Notes: generated from the sequence alone by a model not told the origin. DNA of 64,000 bases from Erwinia rhapontici (GCF_012271765.1 NZ_VRKO01000016.1:124001-188000), one strand, 5' to 3'; counted from the first letter of the stretch, positions 1 through 10,670 are shown. Numbers and translations: made by a program.

Positions 1-88
1 GATCCAACAGGCAGAGCAGGCGGTGCGGCGGCAAGTTCCCGAGCGGATTGCTGCGCGCCTTCAAGCGGTATTACCTAAGAGTGACTGA
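1..88 (+). CDS. plsX: Phosphate acyltransferase PlsX, C-terminal end only
   Basis: Only the last 28 codons are in the window, read from base 2 to the TGA at 86-88. The tail (QQAEQAVRRQVPERIAARLQ) matches the C-terminal helix of E. coli PlsX, and fabH follows 6 nt later as in E. coli. PlsX makes acyl-phosphate from acyl-ACP for phospholipid synthesis. The protein ends about a dozen residues earlier than E. coli PlsX (…VLPKSD). Confidence 0.85.
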   Translation, partial: IQQAEQAVRRQVPERIAARLQAVLPKSD

Positions 89-94
89 GCGTAC

Positions 95-1048
95 ATGTAT
101 ACGAAGATTATCGGTACGGGCAGCTATTTGCCCGAGCAGGTGCGGACTAACGCCGATCTGGAAAAAATGGTAGAAACGTCGGATGAGTGGATTGTCACTC
201 GTACCGGCATTCGTGAACGTCGTATTGCCGGCCCGGACGAAACCGTGGCAACCATGGGCTTCCATGCGGCCGAGCGCGCGCTGGAGATGGCCGGTATCGA
301 TAAAAATGATATCGGTCTGATCGTGGTAGCGACCACGTCGTCCAGCCACGCATTCCCAAGCTCAGCATGCATGATTCAGCAGATGCTTGAGATTGATGAT
401 GCCGCTTCCTTTGACCTCGCCGCCGCCTGCGCAGGCTTCACCTATGCGCTGAGTGTGGCCGATCAGTACATTAAAAATGGTGCAGTGAAACACGCACTGG
501 TGATCGGTGCTGATGTCCTCGCTCGTATGCTTGATCCTGAGGATCGTGGCACCATTATCCTGTTTGGTGATGGCGCAGGCGCCGTGGTATTGGGCGCCAG
601 TGAAGAGCCGGGGATTATCTCTACTCATCTGCATGCAGATGGCCGCTATGGCCAGTTGTTGACGCTGCCTAATCAGGATCGTGCGAACCAGGACACGCCA
701 GCGTATGTCACCATGGCGGGCAATGAAGTGTTCAAGGTTGCTGTGACTGAACTGGCTCACATTGTTGATGAAACGCTGGAAGCCAATAAGCTTGATCGCT
801 CTGCTATCGACTGGCTGGTGCCGCATCAGGCAAACCTGCGTATTATCAGTGCCACTGCCCGCAAACTGGGCATGGACATGGATAAAGTCGTTGTGACGCT
901 CGATCGTCATGGCAACACCTCGGCGGCATCTGTGCCGACCGCACTTGATGAAGCGGTACGTGATGGCCGTATTCAACGTGGTCAGTTGATTCTGCTGGAA
1001 GCTTTTGGTGGCGGGTTCACCTGGGGTTCTGCACTGGTTCGCTTTTAA
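95..1048 (+). CDS. fabH: Beta-ketoacyl-ACP synthase III
   Basis: FabH starts type II fatty acid synthesis by condensing acetyl-CoA with malonyl-ACP. At 317 aa it has the same length as E. coli FabH. The Cys-His-Asn triad is visible: the nucleophile in [10 protein letters not shown] (about Cys112), His in VPHQANLRI (about 244) and Asn in GNTSAAS (about 274). The Gly-rich [13 protein letters not shown] end is typical. It sits between plsX and fabD in a conserved co-directional cluster and is probably co-transcribed from upstream. Start ATG 95 lies just past the plsX stop. Confidence 0.98.
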   Translation: MYTKIIGTGSYLPEQVRTNADLEKMVETSDEWIVTRTGIRERRIAGPDETVATMGFHAAERALEMAGIDKNDIGLIVVATTSSSHAFPSSACMIQQMLEIDDAASFDLAAACAGFTYALSVADQYIKNGAVKHALVIGADVLARMLDPEDRGTIILFGDGAGAVVLGASEEPGIISTHLHADGRYGQLLTLPNQDRANQDTPAYVTMAGNEVFKVAVTELAHIVDETLEANKLDRSAIDWLVPHQANLRIISATARKLGMDMDKVVVTLDRHGNTSAASVPTALDEAVRDGRIQRGQLILLEAFGGGFTWGSALVRF

Positions 1049-1081
1049 TTAAGCAAAAATAGCGATTAACAGGAAATCACA

Positions 1082-2011
1082 ATGACGCAATTTGCAATGG
1101 TCTTCCCGGGGCAGGGATCGCAAACGGTAGGTATGTTGGCCGATCTGGCTGCAACGAATCCGCTTGTGGAAAAAACCTTCCGTGAAGCTTCTGACGCACT
1201 GGGTTACGATCTCTGGCAGTTAGTGCAACAAGGCCCTGCTGAAGAATTGAACAAAACCTGGCAAACTCAGCCTGCTTTATTGGCTGCTTCTGTTGCCATT
1301 TTCCGCGTTTGGCAGGAAAAAGGCGGAAAAGCGCCGTCAATGCTTGCAGGGCACAGCCTGGGTGAGTACAGTGCGCTGGTTTGTGCAGGTGTCATGGCGT
1401 TTGCAGATGCGATTAAGCTGGTTGAACTGCGCGGCAAACTGATGCAGGAAGCCGTTCCAGAAGGAACTGGCGCGATGCAGGCGATTATTGGTCTGGACGA
1501 TGCGTCTATTGCCAAAGCCTGTGAAGAGTCTGCTCAGGGGCAAATTGTCTCTCCGGTGAACTTTAACTCTCCGGGTCAGGTTGTGATTGCCGGTAACAAA
1601 GAAGCCGTAGAACGTGCGGGTGCTGCCTGTAAGGCCGCCGGCGCGAAACGTGCACTGCCGCTGCCTGTCAGCGTGCCGTCACACTGTGCACTGATGAAGC
1701 CTGCGGCAGATAAACTGGCCGCAGCACTCGAATTGCTGACCTTCAACGCGCCTGCCTTCCCGGTAGTGAATAACGTTGATGTGCAGTGCGAGACGTCAGC
1801 AGAAGCTATCCGTAGTGCGCTGGTTCGCCAGTTGTACAATCCAGTGCGCTGGACCGGATGTGTAGAATTTATGGCCGGGCAGGGCGTAACGTCGCTGCTG
1901 GAAGTGGGTCCGGGTAAAGTTCTGACCGGGCTGACTAAACGTATTGTTGACACCCTGACAGCGGCGGCGGTAAACGACCAGGCCAGCCTGACAGCGGCGC
2001 TTGAACAATAA
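1082..2011 (+). CDS. fabD: Malonyl-CoA:ACP transacylase
   Basis: FabD transfers malonyl groups from CoA to ACP, supplying the extender unit for elongation. It is 309 aa, the family's usual length. The N-terminal GQGSQ oxyanion motif and the active-site GHSLGEYSAL serine (about Ser92) are present, and the later His lies in VPSHCALM (about 201). A good AGGA ribosome site precedes ATG 1082. It lies 33 nt after fabH and overlaps nothing; fabG starts 13 nt after its stop, consistent with one operon. Confidence 0.98.
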   Translation: MTQFAMVFPGQGSQTVGMLADLAATNPLVEKTFREASDALGYDLWQLVQQGPAEELNKTWQTQPALLAASVAIFRVWQEKGGKAPSMLAGHSLGEYSALVCAGVMAFADAIKLVELRGKLMQEAVPEGTGAMQAIIGLDDASIAKACEESAQGQIVSPVNFNSPGQVVIAGNKEAVERAGAACKAAGAKRALPLPVSVPSHCALMKPAADKLAAALELLTFNAPAFPVVNNVDVQCETSAEAIRSALVRQLYNPVRWTGCVEFMAGQGVTSLLEVGPGKVLTGLTKRIVDTLTAAAVNDQASLTAALEQ

Positions 2012-2024
2012 CACGGAGAGAAAC

Positions 2025-2759
2025 ATGAACTTCGAAGGTAAAATTGCGCTGGTAACCGGTGCAAGCCGTGGAATCGGCCGTGCGATTGCAGAAACCCTGG
2101 TGGCACGTGGTGCCAAAGTTGTGGGTACTGCGACCAGCCAAAGTGGCGCCGACGCTATCAGTACCTATCTGGGCGATAACGGAAAAGGCCTGCTTCTGAA
2201 CGTGACCGACAGCGCATCGATTGAAAGCGTGTTGGAAAATATTCGCGCCGAATTTGGCGAAGTGGACATTTTAGTCAATAATGCAGGCATCACGCGTGAT
2301 AATCTCCTGATGCGCATGAAGGACGATGAGTGGCAGGACATCCTGGACACCAATCTGACTTCAGTATTCCGTCTGTCAAAAGCGGTAATGCGTGCCATGA
2401 TGAAAAAACGTGCGGGTCGAATTATTACCATTGGCTCCGTAGTTGGAACAATGGGTAATGCGGGTCAGGCAAATTACGCGGCAGCAAAAGCGGGTTTGAT
2501 TGGCTTTAGCAAATCACTGGCGCGTGAAATCGCGTCCCGTGGTATTACTGTTAACGTCGTGGCACCTGGTTTCATTGAAACCGACATGACGCGTGCACTG
2601 AGCGAAGATCAGCGTGCGGGCATTCTGGCGGAAGTTCCTGCAGGTCGCCTCGGCGGCGCGCAGGAGATCGCTAATGCCGTTGCATTTTTAGCCTCTGACG
2701 AGGCAGCGTACATCACTGGTGAAACGCTGCACGTCAATGGCGGAATGTACATGGTCTGA
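2025..2759 (+). CDS. fabG: 3-oxoacyl-ACP reductase
   Basis: FabG is the NADPH-dependent ketoreductase of the fatty acid elongation cycle. At 244 aa it is a short-chain dehydrogenase: cofactor loop TGASRGIG near the N-terminus, NNAG, and the catalytic Ser-Tyr-Lys set in GSVVGTMGNAGQANYAAAK. The start is placed at ATG 2025 (MNFEGKIALV) because it matches E. coli exactly and has GGAGAG 5 nt upstream; an earlier in-frame TTG at 2001 lies inside fabD. It is followed by the acpP promoter region. Confidence 0.98.
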   Translation: MNFEGKIALVTGASRGIGRAIAETLVARGAKVVGTATSQSGADAISTYLGDNGKGLLLNVTDSASIESVLENIRAEFGEVDILVNNAGITRDNLLMRMKDDEWQDILDTNLTSVFRLSKAVMRAMMKKRAGRIITIGSVVGTMGNAGQANYAAAKAGLIGFSKSLAREIASRGITVNVVAPGFIETDMTRALSEDQRAGILAEVPAGRLGGAQEIANAVAFLASDEAAYITGETLHVNGGMYMV

Positions 2760-2840
2760 AAATCACGAAAATTATTTGCGTTATTTGGGGTAAAGGCCGC
2801 AGAATAGCGTAAAATCGTGGTTGGACCAGCCGGGATTTAG

Positions 2841-2868
2841 TTGCATCTTTTTCAACATTTTATACACT
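2841..2868 (+). promoter_or_regulatory. Probable sigma-70 promoter of acpP
   Basis: A TTGCAT -35 at 2841 and a TACACT -10 at 2863-2868 are 16 nt apart. The leader from here to the acpP start is almost the same as I recall for E. coli acpP (TATACACTACGAAAACCATC). A separate strong promoter fits the high abundance of ACP. Confidence 0.7.
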
Positions 2869-2913
2869 ACGAAAACCATCGCGAAAGCGAGTTTTGATAG
2901 GAAATTTAATAGT

Positions 2914-3150
2914 ATGAGCACTATCGAAGAACGCGTTAAGAAAATCATTGGCGAGCAGCTGGGCGTTAAGCAGGAAGAAGTTGTTAATACTGCCTCTTTT
3001 GTAGAAGATCTGGGCGCTGATTCTCTTGATACCGTTGAGCTGGTAATGGCTCTGGAAGAAGAGTTTGATACCGAGATTCCGGACGAAGAAGCTGAGAAAA
3101 TCACTACCGTTCAGGCTGCTATTGATTACATCAATGGTCACCAGGCATAA
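2914..3150 (+). CDS. acpP: Acyl carrier protein
   Basis: ACP carries growing acyl chains as thioesters on 4'-phosphopantetheine. The protein is 78 aa, strongly acidic, with the prosthetic-group serine in the [18 protein letters not shown] motif (Ser36 after Met removal). It is practically identical to E. coli AcpP. ATG 2914 is preceded by AGGA and fits the known N-terminus STIEERVKK; the frame stays open farther upstream but that part is untranslated leader. A hairpin after the stop partly separates it from fabF. Confidence 0.99.
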   Translation: MSTIEERVKKIIGEQLGVKQEEVVNTASFVEDLGADSLDTVELVMALEEEFDTEIPDEEAEKITTVQAAIDYINGHQA

Positions 3151-3161
3151 GTGAGCATCTC

Positions 3162-3187
3162 CAGGCGGTCGCTCGACCGCCTGAGTT
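3162..3187 (+). terminator. Hairpin between acpP and fabF
   Basis: The inverted repeat CAGGCGGTCG/CGACCGCCTG is followed by AGTTTTA. It is a short, weak rho-independent terminator or mRNA-stabilising stem that would let acpP be expressed in excess over fabF. Confidence 0.65.
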
Positions 3188-3238
3188 TTATCTGAACGTC
3201 CCACACAGTGTCAACTTTTCCCTCTCTGGAGGACGAAC

Positions 3239-4480
3239 GTGTCTAAGCGTCGTGTAGTTGTGACTGGTCTTGGCATGTTGTCTCCTGTCGGCAATACCGT
3301 AGAGTCCACCTGGAATGCTCTTGTTGCCGGTCAGAGTGGCATCAGCCTCATCGACCATTTTGATACTAGTGCCTACGCAACGCGTTTTGCTGGCTTAGTA
3401 AAAGATTTTAATTGTGATGAATTCATCTCGCGTAAAGATCAGCGCAAGATGGACGCCTTCATCCAATATGGAATTGTTGCTGGCATTCAAGCCATGCAGG
3501 ATTCCGGCCTGGAAATCACCGAAGAGAACGCTGAACGTATTGGCGCTGCCATTGGCTCCGGCATTGGCGGTCTTGGTCTTATTGAAGAAAACCACACCTC
3601 TCTGGTGAATGGTGGCCCACGTAAAATCAGCCCGTTCTTTGTTCCTTCGACCATTGTTAACATGATTGCGGGTCACCTGACGATCATGTTTGGCATGAAA
3701 GGCCCAAGTATCTCCATCGCAACTGCCTGTACTTCTGGCGTGCACAATATCGGTCACGCTGCACGTATCATCGCTTATAACGATGCTGATGTTATGCTGG
3801 CTGGTGGTGCTGAAAAAGCCAGTACACCACTGGGTGTGGGCGGATTTGGTGCTGCACGTGCACTTTCTACCCGCAACGATAACCCGCAGGCAGCAAGCCG
3901 TCCGTGGGATAAAGATCGTGATGGCTTTGTACTGGGTGACGGTGCAGGTCTGGTGGTGTTGGAAGAGTATGAGCACGCGAAAAAACGCGGGGCGAAAATC
4001 TACGCTGAAATCGTCGGGTTTGGGATGAGCAGCGATGCCTACCACATGACCTCTCCACCGGAAAACGGTGCGGGTGCGGCGCTGGCGATGGTGAATGCAC
4101 TGAAAGATGCACAACTGTCACCAGAGCAAATCGGCTATATCAACGCGCACGGTACCTCGACGCCGGCCGGAGATAAAGCAGAAACGCAGGCAGTGAAATC
4201 CGTCTTTGGTGCCAGTGCGAACAGCGTGATGGTCAGCTCGACAAAATCCATGACCGGTCACCTGTTAGGTGCAGCGGGCGCGGTGGAGTCGATCTTCACT
4301 ATTCTTGCATTGCGCGACCAGGTCGTTCCGCCAACCATCAATCTGGATAATCCAGATGAAGGTTGTGATCTTGATTTTGTTCCGCACACGGCGCGTCAGA
4401 CAAAAGGTCTGGAGTACACTTTATGTAACTCCTTCGGATTCGGCGGTACCAACGGTTCGCTTATTTTCCGTAAGATCTGA
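3239..4480 (+). CDS. fabF: Beta-ketoacyl-ACP synthase II
   Basis: FabF elongates acyl-ACP with malonyl-ACP and controls temperature-dependent cis-vaccenate formation in E. coli. It is 413 aa. The thiolase-fold catalytic set is present: Cys in [10 protein letters not shown] (about 163), His in [11 protein letters not shown] (about 303) and His in [11 protein letters not shown] (about 340). It starts at GTG 3239 ([10 protein letters not shown]), preceded by TGGAGGA. It follows acpP after a hairpin and is closed by a strong terminator. Confidence 0.98.
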   Translation: MSKRRVVVTGLGMLSPVGNTVESTWNALVAGQSGISLIDHFDTSAYATRFAGLVKDFNCDEFISRKDQRKMDAFIQYGIVAGIQAMQDSGLEITEENAERIGAAIGSGIGGLGLIEENHTSLVNGGPRKISPFFVPSTIVNMIAGHLTIMFGMKGPSISIATACTSGVHNIGHAARIIAYNDADVMLAGGAEKASTPLGVGGFGAARALSTRNDNPQAASRPWDKDRDGFVLGDGAGLVVLEEYEHAKKRGAKIYAEIVGFGMSSDAYHMTSPPENGAGAALAMVNALKDAQLSPEQIGYINAHGTSTPAGDKAETQAVKSVFGASANSVMVSSTKSMTGHLLGAAGAVESIFTILALRDQVVPPTINLDNPDEGCDLDFVPHTARQTKGLEYTLCNSFGFGGTNGSLIFRKI

Positions 4481-4500
4481 GTTTGTCCTGTCCGATTGAA

Positions 4501-4528
4501 AGGCCCGCACTGTGCGGGCCTTTTTTTA
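4501..4528 (+). terminator. Rho-independent terminator after fabF
   Basis: Perfect 9-bp stem AGGCCCGCA/TGCGGGCCT with a 3-nt loop, followed by a T-rich run. It ends the fab transcript. Confidence 0.93.
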
Positions 4529-4611
4529 TTCTGATCGTCAGTGAGCGACAATCAGATGATTCTGGCGGGATTGGCAGGTAATCTTGGCACTGACGATAAC
4601 GGAGAGTGAGC

Positions 4612-5412
4612 ATGATGTGGGTCAATGGTGACACGCGGGACAATATCGATATCCGCGATCGCGCAGTGCAGTTCGGCGATGGTTGTTTTACCACGGCGCG
4701 TGTTCAACAGGGCAGGGTAACGTTTCTTGAGGCCCATCTGACGCGTTTACAGCAAGCCTGCGAACGTCTTATGATCGTTGACGTTGACTGGCATAACCTC
4801 GAAAAAGAGATGAGCTTTGCTGCGACAACCCGTAGCGATGCCGTCCTGAAGGTTATTTTGACGCGTGGCAGCGGCGGACGCGGTTACAGCGCAACGGGCT
4901 GCAGCCAGCCGGTACGCATCATATCGCTCGCTGACTATCCTGCTCATTATCATACGCTACGCCAGACTGGCGCACGGCTGGCACTCAGCAGTGTGCGCCT
5001 GGGGAAAAATCCCCACCTGGCAGGAATAAAACATCTAAACCGCCTTGAACAGGTGCTGATCCGCACAGAGCTTGAGCAGACTGCCGCCGATGAGGCGCTG
5101 GTGCTTGACAGTGACGCTATGCTGGTGGAATGCTGTGCGGCTAATTTATTCTGGCGTACGGGAAATCAGGTGTTTACCCCTGATTTAACGGCATCGGGTG
5201 TGAATGGCATTCAACGTCAATGGGTGATGCAGCAGGTGGTTCAACTGGGCTTCACCCTGACAGAAGTCCGTGCTGAGATTGACGCACTGGCGTCGGCAGA
5301 AGAAGTGCTGATCACCAACGCACTGATGCCTGTATTGCCGGTTTACCAGGTTGAGAACTGGCATTATTCATCACGCCAGCTTTTTGGTCTGCTCAACCAC
5401 CATAATGAATGA
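4612..5412 (+). CDS. pabC: Aminodeoxychorismate lyase
   Basis: PabC is a PLP enzyme that splits 4-amino-4-deoxychorismate into p-aminobenzoate and pyruvate for folate synthesis. It is a class IV aminotransferase-fold protein of about 266 aa. DRAVQFGDGCFTT lies near the N-terminus, and the PLP lysine is in LAGIKHLNRLEQ. GGAGAG at 4601 favours ATG 4612 or the adjacent ATG 4615; an in-frame GTG at 4606 overlaps the ribosome site. As in E. coli it lies between fabF and mltG, 12 nt ahead of mltG. Confidence 0.95.
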   Translation: MMWVNGDTRDNIDIRDRAVQFGDGCFTTARVQQGRVTFLEAHLTRLQQACERLMIVDVDWHNLEKEMSFAATTRSDAVLKVILTRGSGGRGYSATGCSQPVRIISLADYPAHYHTLRQTGARLALSSVRLGKNPHLAGIKHLNRLEQVLIRTELEQTAADEALVLDSDAMLVECCAANLFWRTGNQVFTPDLTASGVNGIQRQWVMQQVVQLGFTLTEVRAEIDALASAEEVLITNALMPVLPVYQVENWHYSSRQLFGLLNHHNE

Positions 5413-5424
5413 CGTGGGACCTTC

Positions 5425-6450
5425 ATGACTAAACTCCGAAAAACGATAGTAGTGCTGTTCGCATTCGTGCTACTGGTAGCCGCATACGGTTACTGGCAAA
5501 CACGCCAGCTGGCTGATTCTGCGTTAACCATTGATAAAGAAACGATCTTTACCCTGCCTGCGGGGTCAGGCCGCGTGGTGCTGGAAGCTCAACTGGAGTC
5601 GAAGCACATCGTGCCTGATGGCCCGTGGTTTGGCGTTCTGCTGAAGTTGGAACCTGAACTGGCGAAATTTAAAGCCGGAACCTACCGCTTCACGCCAGGA
5701 ATGACCGTGCGTGAGATGCTGGCGCTGCTGGCCAGTGGTAAAGAGGCACAATTCCCCCTGCGTTTTGTTGAAGGCACGCGTATGCAGGAATGGCTGAGTC
5801 AGCTCCGCAATGCGCCATACATTAAACATACCCTGACGGATGACAAACTCACGACGGTTGCCACGGCATTAAAGCTGGAGGGGGAACAAGCCGCCGTGGA
5901 AGGCTGGTTTTATCCCGATACTTATCTTTATACGGCGAACACCACCGACGTCGCGCTGTTGAAACGTGCGCATGATCGCATGGTGACGCTGGTTGACAGT
6001 GAATGGCAGGGTAAAATGGATAACCTGCCGTATAAAAGCAAAAATGATATGCTGACCATGGCCTCGATCATTGAGAAAGAGACTGCGGTGAGTGACGAGC
6101 GTCGTCGCGTCGCCTCGGTATTTATCAACCGTCTGCGTCTGGGCATGCGCCTGCAAACCGACCCGACGGTAATTTATGGTATGGGTGATGCCTATAAAGG
6201 CACGCTAACACGCAAGAATCTGGAAACGCCCACGGCATATAACACCTATACGATTAACGGACTGCCGCCAGGCCCGATTGCCATGCCAGGAAAAGCCTCG
6301 CTAGCTGCGGCAGCGCACCCGGATAAAACTAACTTCCTCTATTTTGTGGCCGATGGAAAAGGAGGGCATACCTTTACCACCAATCTGGCCAGCCATAATA
6401 AAGCCGTACAGGTGTATCGCCTGGCGATGAAGGAAAAAAATGAACAGTAA
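5425..6450 (+). CDS. mltG: Endolytic murein transglycosylase MltG
   Basis: MltG is an inner-membrane lytic transglycosylase that cuts nascent glycan strands and is thought to help end their polymerisation. The 341-aa protein has one N-terminal membrane segment (about residues 7-25), a LysM-like part, then the YceG catalytic domain. The catalytic Glu is expected in SIIEKETAV, and the [18 protein letters not shown] signature is present. Its 3' end overlaps tmk by 11 nt, indicating translational coupling. Confidence 0.96.
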   Translation: MTKLRKTIVVLFAFVLLVAAYGYWQTRQLADSALTIDKETIFTLPAGSGRVVLEAQLESKHIVPDGPWFGVLLKLEPELAKFKAGTYRFTPGMTVREMLALLASGKEAQFPLRFVEGTRMQEWLSQLRNAPYIKHTLTDDKLTTVATALKLEGEQAAVEGWFYPDTYLYTANTTDVALLKRAHDRMVTLVDSEWQGKMDNLPYKSKNDMLTMASIIEKETAVSDERRRVASVFINRLRLGMRLQTDPTVIYGMGDAYKGTLTRKNLETPTAYNTYTINGLPPGPIAMPGKASLAAAAHPDKTNFLYFVADGKGGHTFTTNLASHNKAVQVYRLAMKEKNEQ

Positions 6451-7072
6451 ATTTATCGTTATTGAAGGCTTGGAAGGCGCAGGGAAAACCACAGCACGTG
6501 ATGCCGTGGTCAGCGAACTTCAGCGCCACGGCATTAACGACATTGTCTTTACCCGCGAGCCCGGCGGTACGCCGCTGGCAGAGAAACTGCGCGAGTTGAT
6601 CAAGCAGGGAATAAATGATGAACCCATCACCGATCAGGCGGAACTGCTGATGCTGTACGCAGCCCGCGTACAGCTGGTTGAAAATGTCATTAAACCTGCG
6701 CTGGCACGCGGTGCCTGGGTGGTAGGGGATCGTCATGATCTCTCATCGCAGGCTTATCAGGGCGGAGGACGCGGCATGGACAGCGAGTTAATGCGCAGCC
6801 TGAAGCAGGCAGTACTGGGCGATTTTTCCCCGGACCTGACGTTGTACCTCGATGTCACGCCTGAAATTGGCCTGCAACGTGCCCGTGCCCGTGGCGCGCT
6901 GGACCGCATCGAACAGGAATCCCTCAACTTCTTTATCCGCACGCGTGACCGTTATCTGGCGCTGGCAGCCGCTGACACCCGTATTAAAACCGTGGATGCC
7001 ACCCAGTCACTGGAACAGGTTACCGTCTCGCTGCGCCAGACGCTTGACCAGTGGTTACAGGAACAGCAATGA
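6440..7072 (+). CDS. tmk: Thymidylate kinase
   Basis: Tmk phosphorylates dTMP to dTDP. At 210 aa it has the P-loop GLEGAGKTT near the N-terminus, the DR[H/Y] motif in [16 protein letters not shown], and a LID region [14 protein letters not shown]. It overlaps mltG at its start and holB at its stop (ATGA), as in the E. coli operon. Confidence 0.97.
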   Translation: MNSKFIVIEGLEGAGKTTARDAVVSELQRHGINDIVFTREPGGTPLAEKLRELIKQGINDEPITDQAELLMLYAARVQLVENVIKPALARGAWVVGDRHDLSSQAYQGGGRGMDSELMRSLKQAVLGDFSPDLTLYLDVTPEIGLQRARARGALDRIEQESLNFFIRTRDRYLALAAADTRIKTVDATQSLEQVTVSLRQTLDQWLQEQQ

Positions 7073-8067
7073 ACTGGTATCCGTGGCTCAATCACAGCTA
7101 CCGTCAGATCCTCAGCCAGCATCAGGCACAGCGCGGCCATCATGCTTTGCTGATTCAGGCGCTGCCGGGGATGGGCGATGATGCCCTTATCTGGGGGATC
7201 AGCCGCTGGCTGATGTGCAAGCGGCCTGATGGCCTGAAAAGCTGTGGTGAATGCCACGCCTGCCAGCTGATGCTGGCCGGAACGCATCCGGACTGGTATC
7301 GGCTGGAAGCGGAAAAAGGCAAAAGTTCGCTCGGCATTGACGCAGTGCGCAGTGTCACTGAGAAGCTGTACCATCATGCGCAGCAGGGCGGGGCAAAAGT
7401 TGTCTGGCTGCCGGATGCCGGACAGTTGACTGAAGCGGCCGCGAATGCGCTGCTGAAAACGCTGGAAGAGCCGCCGAAGAACACCTGGTTTTTACTCAGT
7501 AGCCGCGAACCCTCGCGCCTGCTGCCGACGCTGCGCAGCCGCTGTCTGCTGTGGCACCTCGCTCCCCCCGCAGAAGCACAAAGTCTGCAATGGTTACAGA
7601 AACAGTCTGCGGCCGGTCTGAGTGAACGTACTGCCGCCTTGCGCCTGTCAGCGGGCGCACCTGCGGCAGCGCTGGCGTTACTGGACGACAAAATCTGGCA
7701 ACAACGTCAACGGGTCTGCGAGGCGCTACCTGATGCTTTGCAGGGTGATATGCTGAGCCTGCTTCCCGCGTTACATCATGATGATGCCGCCCAGCGTATT
7801 GGCTGGCTCTGTTCACTGCTGATCGATGCCGTGAAATGGCAGCAGGGAGGCGGGCAGTTTATCAGCAACGTCGATCGCCAGGCGGACGTGATGCGTATCG
7901 CCAGCCTGTTACCGACCAGCGCTATTGATGCCAGTCTGCGCCAGTGGATTATCTGTCGCGACCGCCTGCTGAATGTGGTCGCCGTCAACCGCGAACTGCT
8001 ACTGACCAATCAGCTGCTAGGCTGGGAAGCCATGCTCAACCCGGCATCGGCCGGTTCACCGCTTTAG
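7069..8067 (+). CDS. holB: DNA polymerase III subunit delta'
   Basis: Delta' is the stator subunit of the clamp-loader complex. The 332-aa protein begins [13 protein letters not shown] like E. coli HolB. A zinc module with [10 protein letters not shown] is present, and the P-loop position (LPGMGDDAL) is degenerate, as expected for the non-ATPase subunit. Start ATG 7069 overlaps the tmk stop by 4 nt; an upstream in-frame start at 7051 would lie deep in tmk and lacks homology. Confidence 0.96.
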   Translation: MNWYPWLNHSYRQILSQHQAQRGHHALLIQALPGMGDDALIWGISRWLMCKRPDGLKSCGECHACQLMLAGTHPDWYRLEAEKGKSSLGIDAVRSVTEKLYHHAQQGGAKVVWLPDAGQLTEAAANALLKTLEEPPKNTWFLLSSREPSRLLPTLRSRCLLWHLAPPAEAQSLQWLQKQSAAGLSERTAALRLSAGAPAAALALLDDKIWQQRQRVCEALPDALQGDMLSLLPALHHDDAAQRIGWLCSLLIDAVKWQQGGGQFISNVDRQADVMRIASLLPTSAIDASLRQWIICRDRLLNVVAVNRELLLTNQLLGWEAMLNPASAGSPL

Positions 8068-8077
8068 AGAGTACATT

Positions 8078-8869
8078 ATGTTTTTAGTTGATTCCCACTG
8101 CCACCTCGATGGCCTGAATTATGAAACGCTGCACCAGGATGTGTCGGATGTGCTGGCAAAGGCTGCTGCCCGCGATGTGAAATTTATGCTGGCAGTAGCG
8201 ACCACGCTGCCGGGCTATAAAGCGATGGTTGACCTGATTGGGGAACGTCCAAACGTTGCATATTCATGCGGCGTGCATCCCCTGAATCAGGAAGAGGCGT
8301 ATGACTTCGCTGAATTGCGCGAGCTGGCCGCACACCCGCGCGTTATCGCGATGGGTGAAACCGGGCTGGATTATTTTTATCAAAAAGAGACGATGGTGCG
8401 TCAGCAGGCCTCTTTCCGCGAACATATTCGCATCGGGCGCGATCTGAACAAACCCGTGATCGTCCATACTCGCGATGCCCGCGAAGATACGCTGGCGATC
8501 CTGCAGGAAGAGAAAGCAGAAGAGTGTGGCGGTGTGTTGCACTGTTTTACGGAAGATCGTGAAACCGCCACCCGACTGCTGGATATGGGGTTCTATATTT
8601 CTTTCTCAGGAATTGCCACATTCAAGAACGCTGAACAGATCCGCGAAGCCGCCCGTCATGTGCCACTGGACCGTATGCTGGTGGAAACCGACTCGCCGTA
8701 TCTTGCCCCGGTGCCGTACCGTGGCAAAGAAAACCAGCCTGCTTATACCCGCGATGTAGCGGAATACATGGCGGTGGTCAAAGGGGTCAGTATTGAGCAG
8801 ATGGCGCAGGCGACCACAGAAAACTTCTCGCGCTTATTTCATGTGCCAATGTCGCGTCTGACAGACTGA
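8078..8869 (+). CDS. ycfH: TatD-family metal-dependent hydrolase YcfH
   Basis: 263 aa, amidohydrolase (TIM-barrel) fold. Metal ligands are visible: HCH in DSHCHLDGL, Glu in [10 protein letters not shown], His in VIVHTRDA, His in LHCFTED and Asp in [10 protein letters not shown]. TatD enzymes act as metal-dependent deoxyribonucleases or related hydrolases; the substrate of YcfH is uncertain. It follows holB by 10 nt and ends the operon at a terminator. Confidence 0.93.
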   Translation: MFLVDSHCHLDGLNYETLHQDVSDVLAKAAARDVKFMLAVATTLPGYKAMVDLIGERPNVAYSCGVHPLNQEEAYDFAELRELAAHPRVIAMGETGLDYFYQKETMVRQQASFREHIRIGRDLNKPVIVHTRDAREDTLAILQEEKAEECGGVLHCFTEDRETATRLLDMGFYISFSGIATFKNAEQIREAARHVPLDRMLVETDSPYLAPVPYRGKENQPAYTRDVAEYMAVVKGVSIEQMAQATTENFSRLFHVPMSRLTD

Positions 8870-8924
8870 CATTGAGGCGGGGATTTCTTTTATAGCTCGT
8901 AATTAATAAGCAAAAGTCGTAAAG

Positions 8925-8959
8925 TGCAGCGCCCTTAAATCGGGTGCTGCATTTTTTTT
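8925..8959 (+). terminator. Terminator after ycfH
   Basis: Stem TGCAGCGCCC/GGGTGCTGCA with one G-T pair, a 7-nt loop and eight T residues. It closes the fab-holB-ycfH cluster. The rest of the 314-nt gap to ptsG is promoter and leader. Confidence 0.92.
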
Positions 8960-9050
8960 GCGCAAAAAACTGGCGTTTCCCGTCAACTTTTACTAAAGAA
9001 GTGGCACGCGTTCAACGAAACGTGATAGCCATCAAACAAATTTGAGCGGA

Positions 9051-9074
9051 TTTATTTTACCCTTCGTAATAAAT
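9051..9074 (+). promoter_or_regulatory. Candidate Mlc operator upstream of ptsG
   Basis: TTTATT at 9051 and AATAAA at 9068 form an AT-rich dyad about 110 nt before the ptsG start. It resembles the 23-bp Mlc sites known at ptsG and manX in E. coli. The assignment rests on pattern and position only. Confidence 0.45.
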
Positions 9075-9164
9075 ACCGAGAGCGCTTAAGACGCTCCTTA
9101 TTTTGCACTACCCGCAAAGGATCCTCCCCCTTTGCAACGCGCACAGCGCGAAGAAAAGCACTCA

Positions 9165-9175
9165 TACTCAGGAGC
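9165..9175 (+). promoter_or_regulatory. ptsG ribosome site with SgrS-type target
   Basis: TACTCAGGAGC just before the ptsG ATG (9184) matches the E. coli ptsG Shine-Dalgarno segment paired by the small RNA SgrS. This suggests that glucose-phosphate-stress control of ptsG is retained. The sgrS gene is not in the window. Confidence 0.6.
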
Positions 9176-9183
9176 TTTACACT

Positions 9184-10620
9184 ATGTTCAAAAATGCATT
9201 TGCGAACCTGCAAAAGGTCGGTAAATCGCTGATGTTGCCCGTATCGGTGCTGCCGATTGCGGGGATCCTGCTGGGCGTTGGTTCTGCCAACTTCGACTGG
9301 CTGCCAGCGGTAGTTTCTCATGTGATGGCCGAAGCCGGTGGTTCGGTGTTTGCCAATATGCCGCTGATCTTCGCGATTGGTGTGGCACTGGGCTTCACCA
9401 ATAACGATGGCGTTTCAGCGCTGGCCGCCGTTGTTGCTTACGGCATCATGGTGAAAACGATGGCCGTCGTGGCACCGCTGGTCCTTCACCTGCCTGCCGA
9501 AGAGATTGCGGCTAAGCACCTGGCTGACACGGGTGTACTGGGCGGGATTATTGCCGGTTCCATCGCGGCCTATATGTTTAACCGCTTCTATCGCATCAAG
9601 CTGCCTGAGTATCTGGGCTTCTTCGCGGGTAAACGCTTCGTTCCGATCATCTCCGGTTTTACCGCGATTTTCCTCGGTGTGTTGCTGTCCTTTATCTGGC
9701 CACCCGTCGGTACTGCGATTCAGGAATTCTCACAGTGGGCGGCGTATCAGAACCCGGTCGTCGCCTTTGGCATTTACGGCGTGGTTGAGCGTTCGCTGGT
9801 GCCATTCGGTCTGCACCACATCTGGAACGTTCCCTTCCAGATGCAGATTGGTGAATTCACCAATGCGGCAGGCCAGGTATTCCACGGTGATATTCCACGT
9901 TATATGGCGGGTGATCCAACGGCAGGTATGCTGTCAGGTGGTTTCCTGTTCAAAATGTACGGTCTGCCAGCCGCTGCGATTGCTATCTGGCATTCAGCGA
10001 AACCTGAGAACCGTGCCAAAGTGGGCGGTATCATGATCTCCGCCGCGCTGACCTCGTTCCTGACCGGTATCACCGAACCGATCGAGTTCTCGTTCATGTT
10101 CGTTGCGCCGATTCTGTATGCAATCCACGCAATCCTGGCGGGTCTGGCCTTCCCAATCGCTATCCTGTTGGGTATGCGTGACGGCACCAGCTTCTCGCAT
10201 GGTCTGATCGACTTCATCGTTCTGAGCGGTAACAGCAGCAAAATCTGGCTGTTCCCGATTGTGGGTATCGTCTACGGCCTGGTCTACTACACCATTTTCC
10301 GTGTACTGATCGCCAAGCTGGATTTGAAAACACCTGGCCGTGAAGAAACGACCAGCGAGCAGACTGTCGGCAACGCCAGTGAAATGGCGGGTAACCTGGT
10401 GGCTGCCTTCGGCGGTAAAGATAACATCACCAATCTGGATGCCTGCATCACCCGTCTGCGCGTTAGCGTGGCGGATGTGAGCAAAGTCGACCAGGCGGGT
10501 CTGAAGAAACTGGGTGCGGCCGGTGTGGTCGTGGCAGGTTCTGGTGTTCAGGCGATTTTCGGTACTAAATCCGATAACCTGAAAACCGATATGGATGACT
10601 TTATCCGTAATTCGAAATGA
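9184..10620 (+). CDS. ptsG: PTS glucose-specific EIICB component
   Basis: PtsG imports glucose across the inner membrane and phosphorylates it to glucose-6-phosphate, using phosphate from HPr via EIIA-Glc. The protein is 478 aa. The N-terminal EIIC domain has about ten membrane segments and the [15 protein letters not shown] motif; a linker follows, then the EIIB domain with its phospho-cysteine in [11 protein letters not shown]. The start [10 protein letters not shown] matches E. coli and has AGGAG; longer in-frame starts upstream are leader. In E. coli fhuE follows; here a pectin-type operon does. Confidence 0.98.
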   Translation: MFKNAFANLQKVGKSLMLPVSVLPIAGILLGVGSANFDWLPAVVSHVMAEAGGSVFANMPLIFAIGVALGFTNNDGVSALAAVVAYGIMVKTMAVVAPLVLHLPAEEIAAKHLADTGVLGGIIAGSIAAYMFNRFYRIKLPEYLGFFAGKRFVPIISGFTAIFLGVLLSFIWPPVGTAIQEFSQWAAYQNPVVAFGIYGVVERSLVPFGLHHIWNVPFQMQIGEFTNAAGQVFHGDIPRYMAGDPTAGMLSGGFLFKMYGLPAAAIAIWHSAKPENRAKVGGIMISAALTSFLTGITEPIEFSFMFVAPILYAIHAILAGLAFPIAILLGMRDGTSFSHGLIDFIVLSGNSSKIWLFPIVGIVYGLVYYTIFRVLIAKLDLKTPGREETTSEQTVGNASEMAGNLVAAFGGKDNITNLDACITRLRVSVADVSKVDQAGLKKLGAAGVVVAGSGVQAIFGTKSDNLKTDMDDFIRNSK

Positions 10621-10638
10621 TCACGGTATAGTGACCAG

Positions 10639-10665
10639 AAGGGGCGCGAAAGCGCCCCTTTTTTT
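10639..10665 (+). terminator. Terminator after ptsG
   Basis: AAGGGGCGC/GCGCCCCTT 9-bp stem with a GAAA tetraloop and seven T residues. It lies between the converging ptsG and rhiN-like genes. Confidence 0.95.
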
Positions 10666-10670
10666 ATGCC

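Noticed and set aside
362..976. Long open frame opposite fabH
   Set aside because: Antisense to a fully supported gene; no ribosome site and no recognisable protein family.
3395..4114. 239-codon frame opposite fabF
   Set aside because: It mirrors the fabF codon structure; the product has biased composition and no start signal.
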